Source: an uncultured Fretibacterium sp. (GTDB lineage: Bacteria; Synergistota; Synergistia; Synergistales; Aminobacteriaceae). From it: DNA of 64,000 nt. The position numbers were made by a program, and so were the translations under genes. Below, one piece after another: positions 43,981 to 53,348 of this stretch (its first letter is position 1; each line of letters begins with the position of its first letter). The notes under the pieces are model-generated. The model ran no database searches. It saw only the letters and a list, made by a program, of their open reading frames with translations, and was not told the origin of the DNA. The stretch is from contig CAMGZM010000001.1 of assembly GCA_946183145.1 (NCBI GenBank), positions 248,001 to 312,000 of the forward strand. The letters run 5' to 3'.

Positions 43981-46722
43981 ATGAAGATACTGTTATCACT
44001 AATATTGACGCTCGTAACGATTACAACAGCGGGCGCGGACACAATGACATTGCGCGAAAAAGTAGGGCAGCTGTTCGTGATTCGCCCGGATCATCTCGAC
44101 ACAACGTTAACGAACGAGCAAATCTACAGCAACACCAAGTACGGCGTGAAGAAAGTTACACCCTTAATGCGTGAGACAATGAAGCAATATCCTGCGGGAG
44201 GGTTCGTGATTTTCCGCAAGAATATTGACAGCCCTTCACAGCTCAAAAAATACATGAATGACTTGAAGTCTATGTGCAAAATTTCTCCCGTTATGGCAAT
44301 TGATGAAGAGGGCGGACAAATAGCACGGCTCGCAAATCACAAGGCTTTCAACCTCAGGAAGTACGAAAGCATGTCAGCAATCGGGAAATCCGGCCATGTG
44401 AAAGAAACCGCGTCATACATAGCATCATACCTGAAAGATTACGGCTTCAATCTCAATTTCGCGCCAGTAGCAGACATCAACACTAACCCGCAGAATATTG
44501 TGATCGGTGAACGTGCATTCAGCGACAATCCCGCAGAAGTCTCAAAACTTGTTGGCGAATATCTTGACGGACTTCACGAGCATAACATAGCAGGAAGCCT
44601 GAAGCATTTTCCCGGGCACGGCGACACGAAAGCAGATACGCATGATGACTCTGTAGCGGTCTTCAAGACATGGGACGAGCTTTTACGGGCGGAGATAATC
44701 CCATTCCGCGACAATTTGAGCAAAGCCGATACGGTAATGACAGCTCATATCACGATGAAGAATGTTACGGGTGATAATTTGCCCGCAAGTATTTCACGTG
44801 AGATTGTTACGGGGAAATTGCGCGGTGAGCTCGGTTATGACGGAGTAATAATCACTGACGCGATGAAGATGGGAGCAATCCGGAAGCATTACACATCATC
44901 AGAGGCTGCAATAATGGCGATTGAGGCGGGAAATGATATTATCCTGATGCCGTATGATTACAGGGAGGCTTTTGACGGAGTTGTAGAGGCTGTGAAGTCA
45001 GGAAGAATATCCGAGTCAAGAATAGACGAGAGCGTGAAAAGAATAATGAGGCTGAAAAAAAAAATGAGCGGCGATAAATTAACGTGGTGGCAGAAAGGCG
45101 CAGTATATGAGGTATATCCGAAAAGTTTTCTTGACACAGACGGAAGCGGGACGGGTGATATTCGCGGAATAGTCTCAAAGCTCGATTACCTTCATGATTT
45201 GGGCGTAAATGCTATATGGCTGACTCCTGTATACCCTTCACCGATGATCGACAACGGCTATGACATCTCAGACTACACAGGAATCGGCGAAAATTTCGGG
45301 ACAATGCCGGACTTTGACGAGTTAATACGCGAGGGGAAAAAGCGCGGTATACGCATCGTTATGGATTTGGTGTTCAATCACTGCTCAGACCAGCACAAAT
45401 GGTTTCAGGAGTCAAAATCCTCACGGGACAATCCTAAATCTGACTGGTTCATTTGGCGCGACCCTAAAGAGGACGGCACAGCCCCCACAAACTGGCGGAG
45501 CATATTCGGCGGTTCTGCGTGGGAATATGTCCCTGAACGTAAGCAGTACTATCTTCACACATTCGCCCGTGAACAGCCCGACCTTAACTGGGAAAATCCT
45601 GAAGTGAGGCACGCACTTTATGACGCGGCTAAATTCTGGCTCACAAAAGGCGTGGGAGGCTTCCGAATTGACGCGATAACATACATCAAGAAGCCTGAAG
45701 TTTTTGCTGACGGAAAACCCGACGCTGAAGACGGCTCTGTGAACATCCACAACATGACAGCGAATCAGCCGGGTATTCTGGAATTTTTGCACGAGTTCAA
45801 ACGCGAGGTGAGAGACGGCCGGGACATTTTCACAGTCGGCGAGGCTAACGGAGTTTCGGCGGATGAGCTTCCTTTGTGGGTTGGTGAAAACGGAGTGTTT
45901 GATATGCTCTTTGAGTTTTCTCACGTAACACTGCCTTTCAATGACACTGAAATTTGGTGTCATCCTGTCGAATGGAAGTTGACGGACTTGAAGCGCGCAA
46001 TCACTGACAGCCAGAAAGCAACGAGTCATAACGGCTGGTATCCTGCATTTTTCGAGAATCACGATCAGCCGAGGGGAGTAAATCACTTTTTCCCTGAGAA
46101 CGCAGACCCGGTGAAGGCCGCGAAATGTCTCGGAACAATATTGCTCACATTGCGGGGGACTCCGTTCATATATCAGGGTCAGGAGCTGGGAATGACTAAT
46201 TACGCGTGGAAAAATATAGATGAGATTGACGACATACAGACGCGGGGACAATATGATTTAGCGTTGAAGGAAGGATTTGCGCCCGATGAGGCCATGAAGT
46301 TTGTGCGGTATTTCACACGTGATAACGCCCGTACCCCTATGCAATGGACAGCAGGAAGTAACGCGGGGTTCACGTCTGCAACACCCTGGCTTCCCGTCAA
46401 CCCTAATCACATTACGGTTAATACTGAGAATGAGTCGGGAGATTCTGAGTCGGTCTTGTCGTGGTATAAGACTCTGTTATCGATGAGGAAGAATAACCCT
46501 GTTTTGACGATGGGAAATTACCGGGAAATTTTTGCTGACAGCGAGGAGATTTTTGCGTTTGCGCGCGAACATGAAGGCCGTGAAATTATTGTTGCGGTGA
46601 ATTTTGCGTTGAAGCCCGTGAAAGTGCCTGATGAATTATCGGGAAGGAAATTGATACTTAGCAGTGAGAAAGAGAATGACCCGTCTGAATTTGGAGCATT
46701 AGAGGCAAGAATATACGAGTGA
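43981..46722 (+). CDS. NagZ-type GH3 beta-N-acetylhexosaminidase joined to a GH13 alpha-glucosidase
   Basis: 913 codons. Residues 1-20 are a signal peptide. Residues 23-358 form a complete NagZ-like GH3 domain: AIDEEGGQIARL, SLKHFPGHGDTKADTHDD with the His/Asp catalytic motif, and VIITDAMKMGAI with the nucleophile Asp. After R-L-K-K-K the frame crosses ten As (45055-45064) and continues from Met-362 as a complete GH13 enzyme of the oligo-1,6-glucosidase/trehalose-6-phosphate-hydrolase type (WWQKGAVYEVYPKSF start; catalytic G-G-F-R-I-D-A, V-G-E-A-N-G and E-N-H-D-Q). Each half has the normal length of a separate enzyme. With nine As the first would end in TGA overlapping an ATG for the second. 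So this is a true fusion, a slippage product or a base-count error. The two activities have no obvious shared substrate. Confidence 0.85.
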   Translation: MKILLSLILTLVTITTAGADTMTLREKVGQLFVIRPDHLDTTLTNEQIYSNTKYGVKKVTPLMRETMKQYPAGGFVIFRKNIDSPSQLKKYMNDLKSMCKISPVMAIDEEGGQIARLANHKAFNLRKYESMSAIGKSGHVKETASYIASYLKDYGFNLNFAPVADINTNPQNIVIGERAFSDNPAEVSKLVGEYLDGLHEHNIAGSLKHFPGHGDTKADTHDDSVAVFKTWDELLRAEIIPFRDNLSKADTVMTAHITMKNVTGDNLPASISREIVTGKLRGELGYDGVIITDAMKMGAIRKHYTSSEAAIMAIEAGNDIILMPYDYREAFDGVVEAVKSGRISESRIDESVKRIMRLKKKMSGDKLTWWQKGAVYEVYPKSFLDTDGSGTGDIRGIVSKLDYLHDLGVNAIWLTPVYPSPMIDNGYDISDYTGIGENFGTMPDFDELIREGKKRGIRIVMDLVFNHCSDQHKWFQESKSSRDNPKSDWFIWRDPKEDGTAPTNWRSIFGGSAWEYVPERKQYYLHTFAREQPDLNWENPEVRHALYDAAKFWLTKGVGGFRIDAITYIKKPEVFADGKPDAEDGSVNIHNMTANQPGILEFLHEFKREVRDGRDIFTVGEANGVSADELPLWVGENGVFDMLFEFSHVTLPFNDTEIWCHPVEWKLTDLKRAITDSQKATSHNGWYPAFFENHDQPRGVNHFFPENADPVKAAKCLGTILLTLRGTPFIYQGQELGMTNYAWKNIDEIDDIQTRGQYDLALKEGFAPDEAMKFVRYFTRDNARTPMQWTAGSNAGFTSATPWLPVNPNHITVNTENESGDSESVLSWYKTLLSMRKNNPVLTMGNYREIFADSEEIFAFAREHEGREIIVAVNFALKPVKVPDELSGRKLILSSEKENDPSEFGALEARIYE
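45055..45064 (+). repeat. A10 homopolymer at the GH3/GH13 junction
   Basis: Ten As followed by TGAGCG. A10 keeps one reading frame; A9 gives AAA TGA (stop) overlapping ATG AGC (start); A11 stops five codons past the tract. Confidence 0.97.
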
Positions 46723-46770
46723 GTGAACAATACACAGTTTTACTCTAGCATAAACAGTAAAAATACTGTA

Positions 46771-46781
46771 CCCCCCCCCCC
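46771..46781 (+). repeat. C11 homopolymer upstream of the 46840 gene
   Basis: Eleven Cs lie 58 bp upstream of the start of the Gly/Ala-rich protein gene. A TATACT (46794-46799) is 12 bp downstream, so the tract covers the -35/spacer zone of a possible promoter. Such tracts are prone to length change. Confidence 0.95.
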
Positions 46782-46839
46782 GTGAATTACGTATATACTT
46801 CTCCCAATCACAAAAATTTACGTAACGGAGGGGATTTCT

Positions 46840-47448
46840 ATGGGTCTCGGTAAATGGATAGTAGGCGGATTAGTTACAGCGGTTGCGGCACCGTTCATAC
46901 TTCCTGCGGCGGCGGTTACGGCTGTAGGCGGGGCAATTGCGGCAGGAGCTGGAGCGGTTGCTACAACTGCGGCGGCTGTCGGCGGTGCGGTTGCTACTGG
47001 AGCTGCTGCAGTTGGTGCGCTGGGTGCTTCTGCGTTGGCGACGGCTTCGGCGATTGGCGCAACGACTCTCATCGGAGGGATAACAATTTCGAGTGTGTTA
47101 GCTTGGGGCGGAGGTCTGTTTATTATTGGCGGTCTGACTGCTGGTGCAATTGAAAGTGCGAAAACAGAGGGCAGAAAGGAAGGCTACACAGAAGCGTCAC
47201 GCGAATATGAAGCAAAACTCAGAAATCAGGCAAAAGAGTTTTTCACACAGATTGCGGCGTTGAAGGAACAAATTGAGGGTTACAGGCTTCAGAGGGACAA
47301 AGCTCAGGAACTCGCAAAGAAAGCATTTACTCTTCTGGGAAAATTCGAGGGCTGTATCAGTGCCATGAAGGAGCAGGGAAGAAGCGTAACGGACGAAACA
47401 TTAGGGTACTACAAACAGTTATCGGACTTCACAGACAAGGCAGCATAA
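46840..47448 (+). CDS. Gly/Ala-rich membrane protein with coiled-coil tail, unrecognised
   Basis: 202 residues. Residues 1-105 are almost wholly Gly, Ala, Val, Thr and Ile with glycine-zipper-like spacing, enough for two or three membrane passes. Residues 106-202 are charged and helical with heptad patterning (A-K-L-R-N-Q-A-K-E-F-F-T-Q-I-A-A-L-K), suggesting a cytoplasmic coiled coil. No signal peptide cleavage site is evident. The start follows GGAGGGG. It lies 60 bp before the next unknown gene, and both share the same strand and a coiled-coil element, suggesting a two-gene unit. I do not recognise the family. Confidence 0.8.
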   Translation: MGLGKWIVGGLVTAVAAPFILPAAAVTAVGGAIAAGAGAVATTAAAVGGAVATGAAAVGALGASALATASAIGATTLIGGITISSVLAWGGGLFIIGGLTAGAIESAKTEGRKEGYTEASREYEAKLRNQAKEFFTQIAALKEQIEGYRLQRDKAQELAKKAFTLLGKFEGCISAMKEQGRSVTDETLGYYKQLSDFTDKAA

Positions 47449-47508
47449 GCAGAAAATTACGGGGGCGGGAAAAATTCACCCGCTCTTGTTTTATGCGGAG
47501 GAGTAAAA

Positions 47509-48603
47509 ATGGATTTATCGCAGGAACTCTCACAGCTTCGTGCAGAATTTGACGGTTTAAGCAGAGACTCTCAAGAACTGGACTCACGCACAGACAAAAC
47601 TTTACGCAACATGAAAAAGATTGCTGACGAGTCGAACAGAGTCGCAAATGTCGCGCATAATGCCCGGCAAATTCTCGATGACCTTGACCGCGAATTTGAA
47701 CGCCAGACGAAACTTAACGGGCTCGATATTACCTTCATGTTCATGGCGACGGCTATACAGTGCGCAAGATGGTACATTCTCAGCAATGACAAGTTCCGGC
47801 TGACTTCATCCGAAGGCGATAAAATGATTGCCGGGATTGTCCCAAAGAGCTGGCATAATATCTTGCTCGCTTCAGTTCCTTATGACGCTGTGAAGGGAAG
47901 TGCCGCTTTCAACGCGGGACTCGCAGGAACGACTCACAGGTACAGGACTCTCGGCCATGATCCTATAATGGGCTGGATATTCGGGCCGGCTAATATTCTC
48001 TCTGACACTCTCACGGCATATGACATAGTTTCGTCCTACAACGTCAGCAACATGGTAATCACATCTCCGATTCCAACAACGGAAGTTTTCAGCCGGGCAT
48101 ATCAGCAGATACGAGCCGACAAAATGAATCTTCCGGCGGCGATTCTCCGTCAAGCATTGCATTTCGGATCAGATTATTTCACAACGCAGGGGCTTCCCGT
48201 TCCGTTCATAAGCACAATCGATAATGACATGGCCGGGAATATGCTCAGGAAATTTCACATCGACATGTGGAGCATAACACGCGGTGCTGTTCTTGCGTCT
48301 CTGGTTAATGCTATAGTCTCGTATATTCACGCGCTGTTCTATGACCCGTCAAAATACAGCTCGCCTAGAGTCTACGAGGTCAAAACACGCAAGATTATCC
48401 GTTACTCCAACATAATAGCGTCAACAAGCAATGTGATTTACACGGCGATTACGGGAGATTTACTGCGGCTTGATGTCGGGGGAATACTCGTAACTTTGTG
48501 GCGGATAATACGAGACCGAAAATTTCAGCAGGAAGTGAAGCGCGAATTTATCACAGAAAGTTTCAACGAGTTAATACGCGGAGAAAAATACGAATTTGAA
48601 TGA
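47509..48603 (+). CDS. uncharacterised protein with N-terminal coiled coil
   Basis: 364 residues, ATG behind GGAGGAG. Residues 1-70 form a coiled coil (S-Q-L-R-A-E-F-D-G-L repeats). The rest is mixed, with motifs GTTHRYRTLGHDPIMGWIFG (about 144-163) and A-N-I-L-S-D-T-L-T that look conserved, and moderately hydrophobic stretches near 260-285 and 310-330. No catalytic motif is recognised. The pair with the Gly/Ala-rich membrane protein is flanked by a C11 tract and a terminator, as an isolated accessory module. Function unknown. Confidence 0.78.
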   Translation: MDLSQELSQLRAEFDGLSRDSQELDSRTDKTLRNMKKIADESNRVANVAHNARQILDDLDREFERQTKLNGLDITFMFMATAIQCARWYILSNDKFRLTSSEGDKMIAGIVPKSWHNILLASVPYDAVKGSAAFNAGLAGTTHRYRTLGHDPIMGWIFGPANILSDTLTAYDIVSSYNVSNMVITSPIPTTEVFSRAYQQIRADKMNLPAAILRQALHFGSDYFTTQGLPVPFISTIDNDMAGNMLRKFHIDMWSITRGAVLASLVNAIVSYIHALFYDPSKYSSPRVYEVKTRKIIRYSNIIASTSNVIYTAITGDLLRLDVGGILVTLWRIIRDRKFQQEVKREFITESFNELIRGEKYEFE

Positions 48604-48614
48604 ACGAAAAGAAA

Positions 48615-48650
48615 ATCCCCCTGCCAGTTTCGACAAGGGGATAAATTTTT
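48615..48650 (+). terminator. terminator of the unknown pair
   Basis: The stem ATCCCC(CTG) with (CAA)GGGGAT is followed by AAATTTTTG, directly after the stop at 48603. Confidence 0.75.
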
Positions 48651-48690
48651 GTGTTACTGTGAGAGTTCCTCAAGATGTTTTGAGTGAGTA

Positions 48691-49473
48691 CTACTCTTTG
48701 AGCTTGGGATTTTCGAGGGCGTAATCGTAAGCTGTTTTGCCGTCATTATTTCTGGCGTTAACGTCTGCTCCCGCTTTGATGAGAACATCGGCGTTTTCCG
48801 TTTTGCCAAGAATTGCCGCCATAATGAGTGCTGTATTGCCGTTATTGTCTCTTGCGTTCACGTCTGCCCCTGTACTGATTATAGAATGTACCATTTCCGT
48901 TTTGCCGAAAGCAGCCGCCAGCATAAGCACAGTACAGCCATATTTGTTATCATTGACATCAGCTCCGGCATTGATGAGAATTTTCACTGTGTCTGTAGAA
49001 TACCCGCCGTATACAGCAAACATAAGAGCAGTAAAGCCGTCATTGTTATTTGCGTTCACGTCAGCTCCTGCTTTAATGAGAATGCTCACGGTTTCTGTTT
49101 TGCCAAGAGCAGCCGCCAGCATAAGCGCGGTATTGCCTTTATTGTCCCTCGCGTTTATGTCATCTACGGCTTTGATTAGTGCTTCCGACATCTCAATATT
49201 TCCCTCAAGAGACGCTATCAGCGCAGCCGCAGATATGTCTTCATTAACATCCGTCCCGGCTTTTTCCTCGTCAGCAGGCTTCATCACCTCAGTACTGACT
49301 TTAGCAAACTGCTCTAAATCGGAAAGATGAAATTTAGACCCAATCGACTCTAACTCTATATACCTTTCCTTACGGTACTCTTTCTCTTTCTTATCTCGCA
49401 AATACATCGCGGTGCCGCCAACCGCCAATGCTCCGATTAATGCTCCTACTGATAACATATCCGCAGCCCCCAT
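48691..49473 (-). CDS. membrane-anchored ankyrin-repeat protein
   Basis: 260 residues. An N-terminal hydrophobic segment (about 5-24) is followed by a charged linker and about four to five ankyrin repeats (about 95-255) with the G-N-T-A-L-M-L-A-A and A-G-A-D-V-N-A-R-D-N-x-G pattern every 33 residues. Ankyrin domains bind proteins; the partner is unknown. Downstream of glmS on the same strand with 50 bp between, so possibly read from the same message. Confidence 0.88.
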   Translation of the reverse strand: MGAADMLSVGALIGALAVGGTAMYLRDKKEKEYRKERYIELESIGSKFHLSDLEQFAKVSTEVMKPADEEKAGTDVNEDISAAALIASLEGNIEMSEALIKAVDDINARDNKGNTALMLAAALGKTETVSILIKAGADVNANNNDGFTALMFAVYGGYSTDTVKILINAGADVNDNKYGCTVLMLAAAFGKTEMVHSIISTGADVNARDNNGNTALIMAAILGKTENADVLIKAGADVNARNNDGKTAYDYALENPKLKE

Positions 49474-49523
49474 CCCATATTATTTTCCCCCCGCCATTCA
49501 CGACAGGGGGAGAAAATTTTTCC

Positions 49524-51356
49524 TCATTCAACAGTAACGCTTTTCGCCAAATTCCTTGGCTTGTCGACATCCAGTTTCCTCGCAACAGCTACGTAATATC
49601 CCAATAACTGAAGCGGTATCACACTCAAACTTGCCGCAAAATGTCCGTCAGTCTCAGGAATGTGAAACACGTAATCGGCCTCATCTTTCAGAGCGTCGCA
49701 ATCACGGGTCGCAATCACGAGAAGGAATCCTCCCCGGCTTTTTGCCTCTAACATGTTGCTTGCTGTCTTGAGGCACAAATCCTTCTGCGTCATTATTCCC
49801 GCTACGAGCATTCCCCGTTCGATAAGGCTTATAGGGCCGTGCTTCATTTCTCCCGCCGCAATTGCCTCGCTGTGAAGATAGCTTATCTCCTTCATTTTGA
49901 GGCTTCCTTCCATCGCAACCGCGTAATCTATATTGCGTCCCAAGTAGAAAGCATTTCTTGCGTTCACGAATCTTCCTGCCAAAAGCGCAAGCATGTCTTT
50001 GCTGTCAAGAATCTCGTCAATCTTTTCGGGCAATTTCTGTATCTCAGCAATCAGCCTTTCACATTCAGCGTCATCAATTTCACCTCTCACGTGAGCAAAT
50101 TTCACCGCCAGTGCGTAACACGCTATCAACTGCGCGCTGTATGCCTTTGTCGTTGCGACTGCGATCTCAGGGCCGGCCATCGTGTAGAAGACTGAATCAG
50201 CTTCACGGGCTATTGTGCTTCCTACAACGTTGACGATTCCGAGAGTCTTTATGCCGTTCTCTTTTGCCCGCCTCATGGCCGCGAGGGTGTCTGCTGTTTC
50301 GCCTGACTGAGATATGATTACCGCCAATGCGTTTTTGTCCATCGGCATGGAACGATAACGGAACTCCGACGCTAATTCGATTCTCACAGGGATTTTCGCT
50401 AAGTCCTCTATCACATACTGAGCAACAGCCCCGGCATGATACGCAGAACCGCAAGCAATAATGTATATCTGCGAGATTGATTTGATTGCATCATCGCTGA
50501 GTCCCTTTTCGCTGAGATCTATTTTCCCCGAATGATAGACGCTCCCGAATGTGTCTTTTACTGCGCGGGACTGCTCGTGAATCTCCTTCATCATGAAATG
50601 CTCAAAGCCGCCTTTTTCCGCCGCGTTCGCATCCCATGTTACTGTGCTGATTTCTTTGTATGTCGCGTAGCCTTCAGCGTCGTAAAATCTCACGTCGCCG
50701 CCGTTAAGTCTCACTATTTCCATGTTGTCGAGGTAGTAGACATCTCTTGTGTCATGAAGTATTGCAGAAACGTCTGACGCTAAGAATGACTCATCTTTTC
50801 CCTGTCCTACGATTAACGGCAGATCCTTTCTTGCGCCCCACACTTCACCGGGGTAATCACGGAACAACATCACAAAGCAGTACGAGCCTTCAATGTCTTT
50901 TATCGCGCGTGTTATTGCTTTGAGGGGGGATTTCTCCTGCTTGTAGTAGTAATCGATGAGCTTTACGGCCGCTTCCGTGTCTGTCTGTGAGTAGAATGTA
51001 TATCCGTGTTCACCGAGCATTTTGCGGATTTCGCGGTAATTCTCGACAATGCCATTGTGAACAGCTACTACTGCCTTGTCATCGCTCCATAAAGGATGCG
51101 CGTTTACGTCTGAGGGTTCACCGTGAGTCGCCCAGCGTGTATGGCCTATGCCGCATGTACCTGAAACGTTTTCGCCCGCGTTGATTCTGTCCTCAAGAAC
51201 TTTCAGCCGTCCTTTGTTCTTTGCGATCTTGATTTCACCGTCAGAAAGCACTGCAATTCCCGCCGAGTCATATCCTCTGTATTCGAGTCTCGCAAGCCCT
51301 GCTAATAATATTCCGCTTGCCTGCCTCGTTCCTGAATAGCCTAATATGCCGCACAT
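49524..51356 (-). CDS. glmS: glutamine-fructose-6-phosphate aminotransferase (isomerising)
   Basis: Makes glucosamine-6-phosphate for peptidoglycan and lipid A. 610 residues. N-terminal nucleophile Cys-2 in M-C-G-I-L-G-Y, G-H-T-R-W-A-T-H-G in the glutaminase half, and two SIS domains (SQSGETADTLAAMR; catalytic E-I-S-Y-L-H-S-E-A). The C-terminus A-K-S-V-T-V-E is the family end. The 228-bp gap upstream (51357-51584) holds no gene, and I saw no glmS ribozyme core in it. Confidence 0.97.
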   Translation of the reverse strand: MCGILGYSGTRQASGILLAGLARLEYRGYDSAGIAVLSDGEIKIAKNKGRLKVLEDRINAGENVSGTCGIGHTRWATHGEPSDVNAHPLWSDDKAVVAVHNGIVENYREIRKMLGEHGYTFYSQTDTEAAVKLIDYYYKQEKSPLKAITRAIKDIEGSYCFVMLFRDYPGEVWGARKDLPLIVGQGKDESFLASDVSAILHDTRDVYYLDNMEIVRLNGGDVRFYDAEGYATYKEISTVTWDANAAEKGGFEHFMMKEIHEQSRAVKDTFGSVYHSGKIDLSEKGLSDDAIKSISQIYIIACGSAYHAGAVAQYVIEDLAKIPVRIELASEFRYRSMPMDKNALAVIISQSGETADTLAAMRRAKENGIKTLGIVNVVGSTIAREADSVFYTMAGPEIAVATTKAYSAQLIACYALAVKFAHVRGEIDDAECERLIAEIQKLPEKIDEILDSKDMLALLAGRFVNARNAFYLGRNIDYAVAMEGSLKMKEISYLHSEAIAAGEMKHGPISLIERGMLVAGIMTQKDLCLKTASNMLEAKSRGGFLLVIATRDCDALKDEADYVFHIPETDGHFAASLSVIPLQLLGYYVAVARKLDVDKPRNLAKSVTVE

Positions 51357-51584
51357 GATAAAATTCTCCCTTCTTTTGTTACGGTTTAATGTTGATGACA
51401 GTATATTATATTTTCAGAGAGTGAAGAGAGAAAAGAATCCCCCGCAAAAAATAAGACGAGGAATTTTTTTGTAAATATGAATTAACTCGCGACATTTAAC
51501 ATTATAGCTCATAAATCAGCGTGTACAGTGCTATAATTACCGATATCACACTACAATTGAATAAGAAAGGGGCAAAAATTTTTC

Positions 51585-53261
51585 ATGTCAACAATCGGCT
51601 ATTATGATCCCGAAAATTTCAAGAAAGTTTATCACGCACAGCCTCGCACAACGATTGAAACGTTATTTTACGGCAACAATGTTCATCACGTCTCAGACCT
51701 TCACGAAGCATACAACCTCGCTAAGAACTCCCCCGGCACAATCGAATTAACAGGAATGCCCGTATTCATGCCCGAAGCTCAGGGACTCCCGCAGGACGCG
51801 AATGTATTGCTCTTCAACGACGGCGGGATTTTCGGACGCACGGCAGCAGCACGCAGAATCGTCGGTTACCCTGATGTTGATGTCGCGAAATACTGCAAGA
51901 TTATCCGCGAGGCAGTCTTCAACATGCGCTACAGGAAGTTATACCAGGCTGACGCATACGTGGGACTCGATGAAGACTTCATGACGATGGCTCATATCGT
52001 GCTCCCTGAAGGCTACGAGAATAATTTGTACAACTGGATGATCAACTTCCAGTACGCGAACGAGGCATACAAGCCGCGCTACGAGAAATCACGCAGAATT
52101 TCAGACCATGACGGAGATATATTCTTTGTTGCTGACCCTGACTGGCCGCACGGAGACCCGGAGCTTCAGAAACAGTTTCCGCTCGGAATAGCTTTCTTCT
52201 CACCTGAAGAGAACTGCGCGATAGTATTAGGCTTGAGGTATTTCGGCGAACTCAAGAAAGGTACGCTGACTCTTGCTTGGGGAATCGCGGCGCGTAACGG
52301 ATATGCTTCATGCCACGGCGGACTCAAACGCTACACACTCAAGGACGGAAGCGGCAAAAAGTTTGTTGTTGCGGCGTTCGGGCTTTCAGGTTCAGGCAAG
52401 TCAACCATCACACACGCAAAGCATGACGGAAAATATGATGTTATGGTCTTGCATGATGACGCGTTTGTTGTAAACGTCAAGGACAAATACGCAATTGCAC
52501 TTGAGCCGACATATTTCGACAAAGTAGCGGATTACCCGATAGGCTGCCCGGACAATAAGTTTGTGCTTACGCTTCAGAACTGCGGGTGCGTGAGGACTGC
52601 TGACGGAAAACTTATCGCAGTAACAGAAGACATACGCAACGGAAACGGACGCGCGATAAAGTCCCGTTTGTGGTCGCCGAACAGAGTCGACAGAATAGAC
52701 GAGCCGTTAAACGCTATCTTCTGGCTTATGAGAGACCCGACTCTCCCGCCTGTGCTGAAACTTGAAGGGCCTTCACTCGCTTCCGTACTCGGCGCAACAC
52801 TCGCGACAAAGAGAACCAGCGCAGAGAACTTAGCCCCCGGCGTTGACCCTGACGCATTAGTCTGCGAGCCTTACGCAAACCCGTTCAGGACGTATCCTCT
52901 TGGTATGGATTACGAGAGATTCAAGCAGCTCATTTCCGACGGTGTAGACTGCTACATTCTCAACACAGGCAACTTCATGGGCAAACCTGTAGGCAAAGAG
53001 AACACATTGATGATCATTGAGCGCATTGTTGAGGGCAAAGCGCAGTGGGTGCCTTTCGGGAATCTCACGGGCATAAAGACGATGGAAATACCCGGATTTG
53101 TCGCTGACCTCAAGAATGACGAGTACAGGACTCAGCTCAAGAAGAGATTTGAGGACAGACTCCGCTTCATCAAGAGCAGAGACACAGAGCGCGGCGGAAT
53201 CGACAAACTTCCGGCTGATGCTCACGAGGCTGTAGAGAAATTAATCGCTGAAATAGGCTAA
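51585..53261 (+). CDS. pckA: phosphoenolpyruvate carboxykinase (ATP type)
   Basis: Interconverts oxaloacetate and PEP with ATP/ADP. 558 residues, slightly longer than E. coli PckA (540). The P-loop is FGLSGSGKSTITHA (about 263-276), followed by the kinase-2 metal site in LHDDAFVV. Other family strings include L-W-S-P-N-R-V-D-R in the place of the adenine/Arg region. It is divergent from the standard G-L-S-G-T-G-K-T-T-L consensus, so it may belong to a PEPCK-like subfamily. Works with enolase and the oxaloacetate decarboxylase subunit at the PEP/oxaloacetate node. Confidence 0.85.
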   Translation: MSTIGYYDPENFKKVYHAQPRTTIETLFYGNNVHHVSDLHEAYNLAKNSPGTIELTGMPVFMPEAQGLPQDANVLLFNDGGIFGRTAAARRIVGYPDVDVAKYCKIIREAVFNMRYRKLYQADAYVGLDEDFMTMAHIVLPEGYENNLYNWMINFQYANEAYKPRYEKSRRISDHDGDIFFVADPDWPHGDPELQKQFPLGIAFFSPEENCAIVLGLRYFGELKKGTLTLAWGIAARNGYASCHGGLKRYTLKDGSGKKFVVAAFGLSGSGKSTITHAKHDGKYDVMVLHDDAFVVNVKDKYAIALEPTYFDKVADYPIGCPDNKFVLTLQNCGCVRTADGKLIAVTEDIRNGNGRAIKSRLWSPNRVDRIDEPLNAIFWLMRDPTLPPVLKLEGPSLASVLGATLATKRTSAENLAPGVDPDALVCEPYANPFRTYPLGMDYERFKQLISDGVDCYILNTGNFMGKPVGKENTLMIIERIVEGKAQWVPFGNLTGIKTMEIPGFVADLKNDEYRTQLKKRFEDRLRFIKSRDTERGGIDKLPADAHEAVEKLIAEIG

Positions 53262-53276
53262 AAACTGAAAGATTCG

Positions 53277-53309
53277 GCGGTGTCCTGTAAAAGGGATGCC
53301 GCTTTTTTT
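53277..53309 (+). terminator. Rho-independent terminator of pckA
   Basis: A 9-bp stem GCGGTGTCC / GGGATGCCGC (with G-U pairs) is followed by seven Ts. A TATAAT follows at 53311, likely the -10 for metN. Confidence 0.85.
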
Positions 53310-53348
53310 GTATAATAAATCAACTTTTCACAGGAGGAAAAAAATTCA

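Noticed and set aside
45421-46251. 276-codon minus-strand frame inside the GH13 region
   Set aside because: Antisense shadow of a clearly coding GH13 domain with intact catalytic motifs; no ribosome site or family resemblance.
49484-49520. Rho-independent terminator of glmS
   Set aside because: A good CCCCC/GGGGGG stem exists, but in the glmS direction it is followed by AAAATAATA rather than a U-tract, so read-through to the ankyrin gene is possible.
51357-51584. glmS ribozyme or riboswitch upstream of glmS
   Set aside because: No pseudoknot core or known consensus was visible; the gap seems to hold only divergent promoters.
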